Origin: Corynebacterium hansenii
GTDB taxonomy: Bacteria > Actinomycetota > Actinomycetes > Mycobacteriales > Mycobacteriaceae
Direction: 5' to 3'
Assembly (NCBI RefSeq): GCF_030408795.1
Contig: NZ_CP047211.1
Span: 2,356,001-2,420,000, forward strand
DNA: 64,000 nt
A program made the translations under genes and the position numbers. Positions 7,577 to 15,340 of the stretch are shown piece by piece. Below the pieces are notes generated by a model, which was not told the origin of the DNA, did no database searches, and saw only the letters and a program-made list of their open reading frames with translations. Position 1 is the stretch's first letter. Each line of letters opens with the position of its first letter.

Positions 7577-7806
7577 CAGGCCACCTGCCTCGGGTCGACG
7601 GGGAAACCCTCAACCATGACGCGGTCGACCTCGGCCGCGAGGATCTTCCAGTGCTCGCGGGAGCCCGCGCGCTTCGGCATCGTGCGGAGCCGGCCGCACT
7701 GGCACCAGCGGTAGACCCGCTGGACGTCGATGTCGAAAATCGACGCGAATTCGGCGACGGATACGGTCCGGCGGCCGGTGACGGGCTGAGTGACGTGATC
7801 GGCCAT
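7576..7806 (-). CDS. HTH (excisionase/MerR-like) protein, first gene of the leftward operon
   Basis: A 76-residue product with a helix-turn-helix near SVAEFASIFDIDVQRVYRW followed by a short basic wing; this is the layout of excisionase-type DNA-binding proteins. It is the first gene of the long overlapping leftward operon. Two in-frame starts are plausible: the ATG at 7806 with GAGGGG 7 nt upstream, and the ATG at 7851 with AAAGGA 6 nt upstream, which would add 15 residues. It could act as excisionase or as operon regulator. Confidence 0.6.
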   Translation of the reverse strand: MADHVTQPVTGRRTVSVAEFASIFDIDVQRVYRWCQCGRLRTMPKRAGSREHWKILAAEVDRVMVEGFPVDPRQVA

Positions 7807-7847
7807 CGTCAACACCCCTCGGGGATTGGATCGAGATCGGGTAGGAT

Positions 7848-7913
7848 GCATGTCAGTTCCTTTCGAACTGGACGGTCCGCGATACCTGTTGCAGCAGGTG
7901 CGGGCCGTTTTTT
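7848..7913 (+). ncRNA. Candidate small RNA with terminator
   Basis: On the + strand a TAGGAT box (about 7842-7847) is followed by a hairpin, CAGTTC-loop-GAACTG, then a long hairpin whose outer arms are ACGGTCCGC and GCGGGCCGT (7872-7910), then a run of six T. Box, two hairpins and T-run form a self-contained 60-70-nt transcription unit with no open frame. It is antisense to the possible extended 5' end of the HTH gene. The -35 region is not convincing. Confidence 0.35.
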
Positions 7914-8210
7914 CGTATGGGTGGATTGGTGGTGCGCAGCCCTGCCGGCCTGAGGAGAGCGCCGGAAACGCGCAGGCCATGGGGCGGGCTTTACGGCGAA
8001 GAACAAGAAAGACCGCGTTGACGCACCGGCTAGATGGGGCCCGGGTGTGCATCGGTGGCCCCGGGGTGGGACCGGCAGCCGACGCCGCGGGGGAAGCAAC
8101 CCCGGGTCCCGGTGCCCGCCGGGGACTCGAACCCCGGTGTCGGCCAGTCGGGCCGCGCCACCGCCGAAGCGGGGCGTCTTCGCGTCATGACCTGCCGGTA
8201 TGCTGGGAAC

Positions 8211-8909
8211 ATGGCGAATCCGGCAGAACTTCTTCACGCTCAACTCACGGCGTGGAACCATGACAACTCGAAGACGACGGCCGTCGGCAGGGAGCTGGCT
8301 AAAGACCCTCAGTGGCGTTCTCACCGCACGGCTGTCGAACTTTTGGGCGCGATCGAGACGCTTCTCGACGAGTACGCGACAACCGGCGAGCTCGACGTGT
8401 CCGAGTGGAAGAAAGAGTTCCCGAATTGGTGCAGAGCTGTCTTCGCATATCCCAACGGGTGGAACACCGCGAACAGCAGCATCGATCCTCAATCGCTTCG
8501 AATGCTGGCGATGCTCGGCACAATGTTGCGGATGACGCAACCGAAGATCACGTCCGAAGGCGTCGAGCAAATGAACGCCAGGCTGGACGAGGTTCGCCAG
8601 ACTCAACGAGACCGGGCCGAACACGTTCCACACGACCTGAATCGCCACCTGACTTACGTCATTGCGCACCTCCAGTTGTGCCTGGACGACTTTGCGCTCC
8701 GGGGCGAGTTTGATCTGCAGAAGGCCTTGATCGAGCTGCGAAGCATCATCGTGCTGCTCACGGAAGCCGACCCGGAAGGCGAAACCTTCTGGGCGAAATT
8801 CAAGGGCTGGTTCGGCGACGTTTTCGTTGGGGGCGTGGCTGGTGCTGCAAGCAAGCAGATCGGCATCGCGGCGGTAAACGCAGCGTTGCCTCCGGGGATG
8901 GGAAGCTGA
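8211..8909 (+). CDS. Unknown prophage cargo gene (moron-like)
   Basis: A protein of 232 residues starting MANPAELLHAQLTAWNHDNS. It stands alone on the + strand between two leftward gene blocks. A TATGCT box ends 7 nt before the ATG, so it probably has its own leaderless promoter. The base composition looks less GC-rich than in its neighbours. It is helical throughout, with a C-terminal small-residue hydrophobic segment (FVGGVAGAASKQIGIAAVN) that could insert into or lie on a membrane. Lone, independently promoted genes in prophages are often expressed in the lysogen and act in superinfection exclusion or defence; that is an inference. No family is recognised. Confidence 0.65.
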   Translation: MANPAELLHAQLTAWNHDNSKTTAVGRELAKDPQWRSHRTAVELLGAIETLLDEYATTGELDVSEWKKEFPNWCRAVFAYPNGWNTANSSIDPQSLRMLAMLGTMLRMTQPKITSEGVEQMNARLDEVRQTQRDRAEHVPHDLNRHLTYVIAHLQLCLDDFALRGEFDLQKALIELRSIIVLLTEADPEGETFWAKFKGWFGDVFVGGVAGAASKQIGIAAVNAALPPGMGS

Positions 8910-8910
8910 C

Positions 8911-9120
8911 CTACCCATCGCCCCGCCCTCCCCTGCCGGCGAGGTCGAGCAGCTCGTCCATTGCCTCGTTGATGACGCGGCCTGACGGCCGGCCCGACAG
9001 GACCTGTTCGCGGATCCGGACGAGCACGCGGTAGGCGGTGAAGTACTCCAGGAGCGGAAGCCCCTCGGGTGCGTAGCGGCGACCGTTCATGGCGACGTCG
9101 CCTGGCTTGATGCCGCTCAT
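8911..9120 (-). CDS. Hypothetical phage protein, 69 aa
   Basis: Starts MSGIKPGDVAMNGRRYAPEG; TGATG overlap with the upstream gene (an in-frame GTG sits one codon earlier). It has a helix LLEYFTAYRVLVRIREQVL. It is the last gene of the cro-side leftward transcript and ends one base from the convergent lone gene. Function unknown. Confidence 0.5.
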   Translation of the reverse strand: MSGIKPGDVAMNGRRYAPEGLPLLEYFTAYRVLVRIREQVLSGRPSGRVINEAMDELLDLAGRGGRGDG

Positions 9121-9335
9121 CACGCCACCTCATCGTCGGTGGTCGGCCCGAGGGAGCCGCGGACGATCCACTCGTCAGCGTCCGCCGCGTCGAGCTGATT
9201 GATGTCGGTGATGCCGTCGGCGAGCATCTCGTCGGCGACGGTCTCGACGTAGCAGCGGTCGGCCCAGTCGTCGCCGAGGACGGCGGCAGCGCGGCGGCGG
9301 ATCTGCGTGGTCAGCCAGATACGTGCGTCTTCCAT
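9120..9335 (-). CDS. Hypothetical phage protein, 71 aa
   Basis: Starts MEDARIWLTTQIRRRAAAVL and is acidic in its second half (INQLDAADADEWIV). The ATG overlaps the antirepressor stop (TGATG); a GTG one codon upstream is an alternative. Function unknown. Confidence 0.5.
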   Translation of the reverse strand: MEDARIWLTTQIRRRAAAVLGDDWADRCYVETVADEMLADGITDINQLDAADADEWIVRGSLGPTTDDEVA

Positions 9336-10105
9336 CACGCGGCCCCCGCTTTCCGCTTGTCGACGCCAGGCAGCGGAGGATCGATTCGCTCGAATCCGAG
9401 CTTCTTGCGGATGAAGTTGATTCCCGACGGCTGCACGTACGTCGTGTACGAGCAGCCAACGTCGCCGTTCTTCTTCTCGAACTCGTGCGGGATAACCTCG
9501 AAGTGGTGCATGTACTTCTGATATGGAGTGTTGCGCTTGCTGCCGGACGCAATGAACACGCCTCGGTTGCGCAACTCGCGGAACAGCCGGTTCTGGCCGA
9601 TTCCGAGCATCTTTCCGACGTTGCCCACCGAGTACTTGCCGGTGGCGTCGAGGAAGGAGTCGTATGCCTCGGCTTTCGGCTCGAGCTCCTTGTTCTTCGC
9701 CTCGAGCTGGAGCCGCTCGGTCTCGGCGTTCATCGCGATCTGGATGAGCTCCATCCGCGTGATCGACGCGCCGTCGATGGGCGGCGCGGCGAGGCGCTTC
9801 TCCATCTCGGTGAACGCGCGGATGAGGGCCTTCTTGAATTCGATGACGACGGCGTTGTTGCGGAACAACGTCATCGCGAACATCGCGTGCTCGCGGTTGA
9901 GGACGGCGACTTCTCGACTCTGCGTTCCTCCCGCCGTTTCGAAGGGTCGGATTTCAAATCCGACCCTTCCGAAGTCCTCGAAGTCGGTGAGGTTGGTGCG
10001 GATCAGCTTGATCACGCTGGCGTGCTGCAGCCCGGTCCCAGCCGCGATTACCTCGCTGGTCGTCGTCGGGATGCCGTTGGCGTTGGTCTGGACGAGGTCG
10101 TTCAT
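9335..10105 (-). CDS. Rha/KilAC-type phage antirepressor
   Basis: A protein of 256 residues. The N-terminal 100 residues match the Rha-type phage regulatory domain: SEVIAAGTGLQHASVIKLI, later REVAVLNREHAMFAMTLFRN and FKKALIRAFTEMEKRL. The C-terminal 100 match the KilAC/ANT DNA-binding domain: a segment AYDSFLDATGKYSVGNVGKM, then GQNRLFRELRNRGVF and YQKYMHHFEV. Such proteins counteract repressors to promote induction. The gene lies second in the leaderless leftward transcript behind the Cro-like gene, with TGATG coupling at both ends. Confidence 0.8.
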   Translation of the reverse strand: MNDLVQTNANGIPTTTSEVIAAGTGLQHASVIKLIRTNLTDFEDFGRVGFEIRPFETAGGTQSREVAVLNREHAMFAMTLFRNNAVVIEFKKALIRAFTEMEKRLAAPPIDGASITRMELIQIAMNAETERLQLEAKNKELEPKAEAYDSFLDATGKYSVGNVGKMLGIGQNRLFRELRNRGVFIASGSKRNTPYQKYMHHFEVIPHEFEKKNGDVGCSYTTYVQPSGINFIRKKLGFERIDPPLPGVDKRKAGAA

Positions 10106-10443
10106 CACGCGGCCCCCGCTTCCCGCTTCGCGACGCCCGGCGCGACAGCCTTTTGCCGCTTGGGCGGATAAGCGGTTTCAAGCGATCCAGCCTCGAGCCC
10201 GTAGGCGCGCTCGAGATGTCCGAGCAGCTCTACGCTGGCTCCGCGGTGGCCGAGTTCGACGGCCGAGATAGTCCCGCGGCCGTACTGGTGCCCAGTCATT
10301 TCGAAGATGCGGGCGCGCAGCTCGTCGATGGTGATGCCGATTGCCAGTCTGAGGCTCCGGATCGAGAGCATCGGGACCCGATCATTCCGAAGTCGATCTT
10401 CGAAGGACTCTTGCACGAGACCCTTGGGTTCCTTGGTTTCCAT
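10105..10443 (-). CDS. Cro-like XRE-family regulator
   Basis: A 112-residue protein starting METKEPKGLVQ. Residues of about 30-85 form an XRE helix-turn-helix: SLRLAIGITIDELRARI, then GRGTISAVELGHRGASVELL and a helix LERAYGLEAGSL. The longer open frame upstream was rejected because the ATG at 10443 lies 7 nt after a TAGGTT box with TTGACA 16 nt further back, giving a leaderless start. It diverges from the repressor gene and begins the transcript carrying the antirepressor, the position expected of Cro. Confidence 0.75.
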   Translation of the reverse strand: METKEPKGLVQESFEDRLRNDRVPMLSIRSLRLAIGITIDELRARIFEMTGHQYGRGTISAVELGHRGASVELLGHLERAYGLEAGSLETAYPPKRQKAVAPGVAKREAGAA

Positions 10444-10530
10444 GCTTGCAAACCTACCGCAATCCAAAGCGTTGTCAAGCCCAAGCTTGGATATCTGTCG
10501 ATGAAATGCAGAAACACAAGCTTGATTTTC
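10444..10530. promoter_or_regulatory. Immunity control region: leaderless leftward promoter and operator candidates
   Basis: For the leftward transcript, TTGACA (10473-10478, minus strand) and TAGGTT (10451-10456) are 16 nt apart, and the ATG is 7 nt beyond. Candidate operators share a CAAGCTTG core: CCAAGCTTGG at 10481-10490 (perfect palindrome), CAAGCTTG at 10517-10524, and an imperfect GCTTGCAAACC at about 10444-10454 that overlaps the -10 box. The spacing lets a repressor cover both the -35 flank and the start. The rightward repressor promoter is less clear. Confidence 0.6.
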
Positions 10531-10608
10531 AAGGTCTGCGCAGCTCACAGCGTTGTTGTTCGCCGTTCCGCCCTTTGGTTTGCTCAACTTTTCCGGCACA
10601 CTGAAGGC

Positions 10609-11400
10609 ATGACACGATCTGTGGAACGCTTGGGAATCCATGTTCTTCGCCGCCGCGAGGGGCTTCGGATGAGCCAGATCGACGTCTGGAAGGCCGGCGG
10701 ACCGTCGAACAGCGTCATGACCGGCCTCGAACGCGGTAACGCGAAAAGCGTCTCAGCGAAAACGCTGGCCAAACTCGATGTCGCGCTCGAGTGGGAACCC
10801 GGCAGCGCCCGGCGCGTTTACGAGGAAGGCGGTGAGCCTGTCGAGTTGGCGAGGCCCGGACTGTCGCATAGCGGCAGTGTTCTGAGTGGCCCGGCCGGGC
10901 CTCTTCCCAGGGGTCGCGGCGCGCCCGGCGCGTCGTTGGTTGGAGATTCCGAAACTGCAGGGTTGGAACGCGGTGTGGACACGATCGGAAGTCCGCTTGC
11001 ATCCATCGATCTCAGCGGCATCATCTGGCCATCGATGCTCGACGCCGTCACCGCCGCGGGAGTGCCCAAGGACATTGTGTCCACGTTCAAGCGGGCCTCC
11101 GACACCGCCGGTTCCATTCTCCTCGACAAGCTGACCCCGCACCTACCCGTCGAGGAGCGAGCGCGGCTGGCGTGGGAGATCGTTGAGCGACTGAAGGCAC
11201 GGGGCATCGACGTCGAGAAGCTGATCGATGAGCAGGAATCCGCAAGCGATGAGCTCGCCGCACGGCGCGATTCGAACAGCGAGGTCCGTTCGATCCGGAA
11301 CGTGGTGGATGATGACGATCCGACGGCCGGCATCGATCCGACGAGGTACGCGGCGCATCCGCAGACCGAGCCGTTGGAGGAAGACAACCCGACGCCATGA
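10609..11400 (+). CDS. Phage repressor, XRE/CI-like
   Basis: A 263-residue protein. The N-terminal 70 residues are an XRE helix-turn-helix: IHVLRRREGLRMSQIDVWKA, then SNSVMTGLERGNAKSVSAKT and LAKLDVALEWEPG. The remainder is a longer helical C-terminal part with an acidic tail, not a LexA-type peptidase domain. It is followed with a 4-nt overlap by an ImmA-type peptidase gene, so repression is likely relieved by peptidase cleavage, as in ICEBs1. The ATG at 10609 is preceded by AAGG at short distance; the open frame further upstream is non-coding control DNA. Confidence 0.75.
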   Translation: MTRSVERLGIHVLRRREGLRMSQIDVWKAGGPSNSVMTGLERGNAKSVSAKTLAKLDVALEWEPGSARRVYEEGGEPVELARPGLSHSGSVLSGPAGPLPRGRGAPGASLVGDSETAGLERGVDTIGSPLASIDLSGIIWPSMLDAVTAAGVPKDIVSTFKRASDTAGSILLDKLTPHLPVEERARLAWEIVERLKARGIDVEKLIDEQESASDELAARRDSNSEVRSIRNVVDDDDPTAGIDPTRYAAHPQTEPLEEDNPTP

Positions 11401-11807
11401 CGAGGAGGACACCGTTGCTCGACGTTCCCGATCAGCTGGCCGCCGGCATGGGGCTGCGCGTCGACGAAGTGCCCCTCGATGACGGATGGCCGCACGGCTT
11501 GTGGGTGCCGGAGCGGCGGCAGATCATCCTGCGGTACGGGCTCGATCGCGTTACCCGCCGGTGCGTGCTGGCGCACGAGCTCGGGCACGCCCACCACCGC
11601 GACGTCCGCAGCGGGTTCGACTCGCTGGATAGCAGGGCAGAGCGCCGCGCCGACGCGTTTGCGGCGCTGCTTCTGATCTCGCCGGTCGAGTACGCCCTGG
11701 CCGAAGAGCTCCACGGGCCGTCGATCGCCGGCCTCGCGCACGCACTCGACGTCACCCCTCACCTGATCCGCGTGTGGCGCGGAGAACATGAAAGGACTGG
11801 AGGATGA
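11397..11807 (+). CDS. ImmA/IrrE-type metallopeptidase
   Basis: A 136-residue protein with the zinc motif in RCVLAHELGHAHHRD (HExxH form, HELGH near residue 59) and a downstream ERRADAFAALLLI segment typical of ImmA/IrrE anti-repressor peptidases. The C-terminal helical part (IAGLAHALDVTPHLIRVW) is also usual for the family. It overlaps the repressor gene by ATGA and the next gene likewise, forming a repressor-antirepressor pair. Family function: site-specific cleavage of the adjacent repressor. Confidence 0.85.
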   Translation: MTRRTPLLDVPDQLAAGMGLRVDEVPLDDGWPHGLWVPERRQIILRYGLDRVTRRCVLAHELGHAHHRDVRSGFDSLDSRAERRADAFAALLLISPVEYALAEELHGPSIAGLAHALDVTPHLIRVWRGEHERTGG

Positions 11808-12478
11808 GTGGAAACCACCGGATGGCCGCCAGCAAAAGCGCCACCGTCGCCGCCGTAGGTGAGCACGCCTACAAACCGGCGCTACGCAACGTCCCCGGCG
11901 GCGAAGTATGGGTTGAGCTGATCCCCGAACCCGACAACCCCTACGACTCGCACGCCATCAGCGTCCGCTACCGAGGCAACGTGATCGCCTACGTTCCACG
12001 CGATCGCACCGGCCGCTACTGGAACAACGTGTGCCGCATCGTCGCAAGCGGAAAGACCCCGACCGCAAAGGCGAAGATCTACCATTCCAGCGGCGACTTC
12101 CACGAAGTGAGCCTCTTCATCCTCGCCGGAGACCGCGGTCTCGGTTCCACAGCTGGACTCGTCGCGAAGGCAGACAGCTACGACGTGCCCGGCGCGTACC
12201 GGAAGACCGCCGGCGCGCCGCGCAAGAGTTCATCGAGCCAGCCGCGGCTTTCGGCACCGTCTGAGAAGTTCGGTGCGCCCCGGCCCAGCGACGTCGCGTT
12301 CACGGACCGCGACCGGCAGCGCGAGGCACAACGGCGCCGCCTGGAGCAAGAGAAGCGAGACCGCGAAATCACCAGGGCGGCCAACCCGACCGAAGACAAC
12401 AAGTCAGGTGAGAGCACCGCAGGCCTGATCGTTGTGATCGGGGCCATCCTGTTCCTCCTACTGCTCCTCGTCCTCTGA
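11804..12478 (+). CDS. HIRAN-like domain protein with C-terminal membrane anchor
   Basis: A protein of 224 residues. Residues of about 15-110 (VGEHAYKPALRN, then ELIPEPDNPYDSHAISVRYR, then NVIAYVPRDRTGRYW) follow the pattern of the HIRAN domain, which in helicases binds single-stranded 3' DNA ends. A charged, Arg/Glu-rich linker follows, and the protein ends in one hydrophobic span (AGLIVVIGAILFLLLLLVL). It is the third gene of the repressor-ImmA operon, overlapping by ATGA. Membrane anchoring of a HIRAN domain in a lysogenic operon suggests a lysogen-stage role such as defence or DNA-end sensing; that is speculation. Confidence 0.65.
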   Translation: MSGNHRMAASKSATVAAVGEHAYKPALRNVPGGEVWVELIPEPDNPYDSHAISVRYRGNVIAYVPRDRTGRYWNNVCRIVASGKTPTAKAKIYHSSGDFHEVSLFILAGDRGLGSTAGLVAKADSYDVPGAYRKTAGAPRKSSSSQPRLSAPSEKFGAPRPSDVAFTDRDRQREAQRRRLEQEKRDREITRAANPTEDNKSGESTAGLIVVIGAILFLLLLLVL

Positions 12479-12496
12479 CCGGCAGAAGCAAAAACG

Positions 12497-12540
12497 CCGG
12501 CCCTGCCGCTCACCTGGGCAGTGACACGCGGCAGGGCCGG
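12497..12540. terminator. Strong hairpin before the integrase gene
   Basis: The arms CCGGCCCTGCCGC and GCGGCAGGGCCGG enclose about 18 nt. The T-run lies on the minus-strand side (AAAAAC before the left arm on +), so it would best stop leftward, anti-integrase transcription, though it could also slow rightward readthrough from the lysogeny operon. Confidence 0.6.
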
Positions 12541-12588
12541 GGATACGGTGCCGCCGCGTGGGCGGCCCGCTGACACGAAGGATACGGC

Positions 12589-13704
12589 ATGGCGTCGATC
12601 ACCCCGTACAAGACAAAGTCCGGGCGCCGCTGGCAGGTGCAGTACACAAAGCCAGACGGCACCAGAAGCAAGAAACGCGGCTTCGCCACAAAAGCCGACG
12701 CCACTGCTTGGGAACAGGACCAAGGCCACGCCAAACGCGCCGGCACCTGGGTAGACCCTGCACGGGAGCAGACCACCATCGAAGCCATCGGCACCCGATG
12801 GCTCGCCGCACAGACCCACCTCAAGCCCTCCACGACAGCGGTAACCGAACAGGCGTGGCGCATCCGCGTGCAGCCACGATGGGGAGCCCGCACAGTAGGC
12901 AGCATCAGGCGCTCCGAAGTTCAGGAATGGGTCGCCAGCCTCAACACCTCCGCCTCCACCGCCCGGCGCGCCCACTCGTGCCTCGCGCAGGTGCTGGACA
13001 TGGCGGTGGCTGATGGGTGCCTGTCGGTGAATCCAGCGCGGGGGATCACGCTTCCGCGGCGGTCGAAGGGCGTGAAGGTGTACCTGACGATGGAACAGGT
13101 GCGGTCGTTGGCCGAGCACTGCACGGTGAAGTCGGAGATCATCTGGGTGCTGGCGACGACGGGGATGCGGTGGTCGGAGCTGGCGGGGCTGCAGGTCGGT
13201 GATCTCGACCTCGAGCGGCGGCGGGCGCGGTTGCAGCGCGCGGCCGTGACCGTCAACGGACGCGTCGAGGTGGGCACGCTGAAGTCCCACGAGGCCCGCA
13301 GCGTGGCTATCCCCGCCTTCGTGTGCAACCTGCTCGCCCCGCTCGTGGAGGGGCGCCCACGGGGCGCGTGGGTGTGGGAACGGGCAAACGGCGAGCCACT
13401 CGTCCTGATCGGCAAGAAGACGTGGTTCCACGGGGCCCGCGATCGGACGATGGCCGATGACCCGGATTTCCCGCGAGTGACGATCCACGGGCTGCGGCAC
13501 GTCGCCGCGGGGCTGCTGGTGTCGGCGGGCGCGAGCGTGAAGGTCGTCCAGAGGCAGCTGGGGCACTCGTCGGCGGCGATGACTCTGGACGTGTACGCGG
13601 ACCTGTTCGACGGTGACCTCGACGCTGTTGCCGACACGATGGAGGAAATCCACAACGGGCTCGGCGCCCTGCGGCCGGCACCCGACGAGGCGAAACGCGC
13701 GTAG
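12589..13704 (+). CDS. int: Tyrosine recombinase, phage integrase
   Basis: A protein of 371 residues. The N-terminus (MASITPYKTKSGRRWQVQYT ... GFATKADATAWEQD) is the arm-type DNA-binding domain of phage integrases, followed by a SAM-like core-binding domain. The catalytic domain shows the conserved residues: Arg in ATTGMRWSELAGLQ, His-x-x-Arg in HGLRHVAAGLL, His in LGHSSAAMTLDVY and the Tyr nucleophile in VYADLF. The length is normal for actinophage integrases. It lies at the prophage edge pointing toward the chromosome, as usual for integrases beside their attachment site. Confidence 0.95.
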   Translation: MASITPYKTKSGRRWQVQYTKPDGTRSKKRGFATKADATAWEQDQGHAKRAGTWVDPAREQTTIEAIGTRWLAAQTHLKPSTTAVTEQAWRIRVQPRWGARTVGSIRRSEVQEWVASLNTSASTARRAHSCLAQVLDMAVADGCLSVNPARGITLPRRSKGVKVYLTMEQVRSLAEHCTVKSEIIWVLATTGMRWSELAGLQVGDLDLERRRARLQRAAVTVNGRVEVGTLKSHEARSVAIPAFVCNLLAPLVEGRPRGAWVWERANGEPLVLIGKKTWFHGARDRTMADDPDFPRVTIHGLRHVAAGLLVSAGASVKVVQRQLGHSSAAMTLDVYADLFDGDLDAVADTMEEIHNGLGALRPAPDEAKRA

Positions 13705-13971
13705 CAAAGTGAGCCAAAAGTGAGCCACGAGCCACCGTTCCCCATTTTTGTATGCAGGTCAGAGGTGTTTTTTGGCCTAATCACATCCGGCTTCGAGTCC
13801 TGGCGGGGGAGCTTTTCCATCCATCGCACCGGGCGCGTTTCTTTGCACCGGACCGGGCCCTCTTCTTTCCGCCGCACCGCGCCCGCGCGCGCCACGCGAA
13901 TTCGTCAAATCCGGTTCGACTTAGGGAACACTCGGTCGAAATGTCGGGGTGCAGGCCGATAACCTGCAGGC
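13705..13971. other. Prophage-chromosome junction with candidate attR
   Basis: The gap has no gene. Around 13,787-13,808 the sequence TTCGAGTCCTGGCGGGGGAG reads like a tRNA T-loop, the 3' half of a T-stem and a 7-nt acceptor 3' strand plus discriminator, followed by T-rich DNA. Such a partial tRNA end just beyond an integrase gene is the classic form of attR. The upstream half (TCCGGC) pairs poorly as a T-stem, so only the 3' part would derive from a tRNA. A TAACCT box 6 nt before 13972 is the promoter of the next gene. Confidence 0.4.
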
Positions 13972-15252
13972 ATGGCGCTCTACGACAAACTGGTCTCCCC
14001 CGCCGACACCTCGGACATGCCCGACGAGGTCGCCCGCGACATCCCGGCCAACGGCATGAAGTTCATCGCCGCCAACGGCCTGCAGAACGCCGGCGACCAG
14101 GTGATCAACCCCAAGACGGTGCTGCCGTGGCTGCTGACGGCCCAGGGCGCGCCGGGGCTGGCCATCGCGCTGCTGGTCCCCGTCCGCGAGTCGCTGTCGA
14201 TGCTGCCCCAGGCCGCGATGACGCCGTGGGTGAAGCGCCGCGCCCACCGGAAGTCGGTGTGGGTCGGCGGTTCGGTGACGCAGGGCGCGATGGCGCTGAT
14301 CATCGCGTTGGCGGCGGCGGTGCTCGACGGCACGGTCGCCGCGGTGGCCATCCTCGCGGCGCTGGCCGTCTTCGCGCTCGGGCGCTCCATGTGCTCGATC
14401 GGCTCGAAGGACGTCCAGGGCCGCACCATCCCGAAGGGCCAGCGCGGACAGATCACGGGCTTGGCGACGGTCCTGTCCGGCGTCGTCGCCATCACCCTCG
14501 GACTGGGCATCCGCTGGCTCGGCGGCGACGACCTGCCGAAATCGGTGCTGACGTGGATGATCGCCGCCTCCGCCCTGACGTGGTTCATCGGCGCGGTCAT
14601 TTTCCACCGCGTCACCGAACCGGCGGGCGAGACGTCCGAGGAATCCGCGGGATCGTGGGTGAAGGACTCGTGGGACCTGCTCGCCGGCGACGCGCCGTTC
14701 CGCAACTTCGTCATCGTCCGCTCGCTGCTGCTCGTCTCCGCGCTGTCACCGGCCTTCTTCGTGTCGCTGTCGGCCGAACGCGGCGGCGGGGAGCTCTCCG
14801 GGCTGGGCCCCTTCCTCATCGCCTCGGGCGCCGCGGCCATCTTGGGCGGCGAGGTCTCCGGCAAGCTGAGCGACAAGTCGTCGAAAAGCACCATGACCTG
14901 GGGCGCGGGCCTGGCCTCCGTGATCCTGCTCGCCGTGATGGCGCAGGTGACCTTCGCCGAGAGCTGGTCCGGCTGGGCGCTGCCGGTCGCGTACTTCCTG
15001 ATCACCCTGACGCACACCGGCGTGCGCGTGGCCCGCAAAACCTACGTCGTGGACATGGCCGAAGGCGACCAGCGCACCACCTACGTCGCCGTGGCGAACT
15101 CGGCGATGGGCGTCATTTTGCTGGCCACCGGCGCGATCTCGGGAGGCCTGGCGACGCTCGGCACCATGTGGGCGCTCGGCTTCTTCGCCCTGCTCGGCTT
15201 CATCGGCGTCGCCATGGCCAGCGCACTGCCGGAAGTGTCGGCCAACGCCTGA
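13972..15252 (+). CDS. MFS transporter
   Basis: A 426-residue integral membrane protein with about ten to twelve hydrophobic spans in two blocks separated near residues 215-235 by a hydrophilic loop with an acidic stretch ([20 protein letters not shown]), the usual MFS halves. [11 protein letters not shown] segment after a span in the second half resembles the short basic cytoplasmic loop of the superfamily. The substrate is not deducible. The ATG at 13972 lies 6 nt after a TAACCT box, suggesting a leaderless transcript. It is the first chromosomal gene after the prophage. Confidence 0.7.
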   Translation: MALYDKLVSPADTSDMPDEVARDIPANGMKFIAANGLQNAGDQVINPKTVLPWLLTAQGAPGLAIALLVPVRESLSMLPQAAMTPWVKRRAHRKSVWVGGSVTQGAMALIIALAAAVLDGTVAAVAILAALAVFALGRSMCSIGSKDVQGRTIPKGQRGQITGLATVLSGVVAITLGLGIRWLGGDDLPKSVLTWMIAASALTWFIGAVIFHRVTEPAGETSEESAGSWVKDSWDLLAGDAPFRNFVIVRSLLLVSALSPAFFVSLSAERGGGELSGLGPFLIASGAAAILGGEVSGKLSDKSSKSTMTWGAGLASVILLAVMAQVTFAESWSGWALPVAYFLITLTHTGVRVARKTYVVDMAEGDQRTTYVAVANSAMGVILLATGAISGGLATLGTMWALGFFALLGFIGVAMASALPEVSANA

Positions 15253-15340
15253 CCCGTGGCGGGGCGGCGCGGCGGGTAGGGTTTCCGGAGGATCCACGAC
15301 GAACCGCACGTCCCACGACGAACCGCACGAGGAGGCTCAC

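Larger units (their letters stand above)
1..13810. mobile_element. Prophage (right-hand part)
   Basis: The segment runs from the left edge to the candidate attachment site after the integrase. It holds a tyrosine recombinase, a repressor/ImmA module, a divergent Cro-like plus Rha/KilAC antirepressor pair, and a long leftward operon of overlapping small genes with redoxin, WhiB-like, clamp-like and HNH products. This is the organisation of the early and immunity regions of temperate actinophages. No terminase, capsid, tail or lysis genes are visible, so those must lie to the left of the window. The right boundary is inferred from the end of the integrase and a tRNA-like sequence near 13,780-13,808; it is not proven. 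Confidence 0.85.

Noticed and set aside
8119..8137. Perfect tRNA T-arm-like sequence on the minus strand (CCGGGG-TTCGAGT-CCCCGG)
   Set aside because: No D-arm, the anticodon-like loop lacks U33, and the acceptor halves pair only partly at a total length near 62 nt. At best it is a degraded tRNA; more likely a chance palindrome.
13948..13970. AGGCCGATAACCT before the MFS gene as a DtxR box
   Set aside because: The half-site spacing is two bases too short, and the TAACCT is explained as the -10 box of a leaderless transcript.
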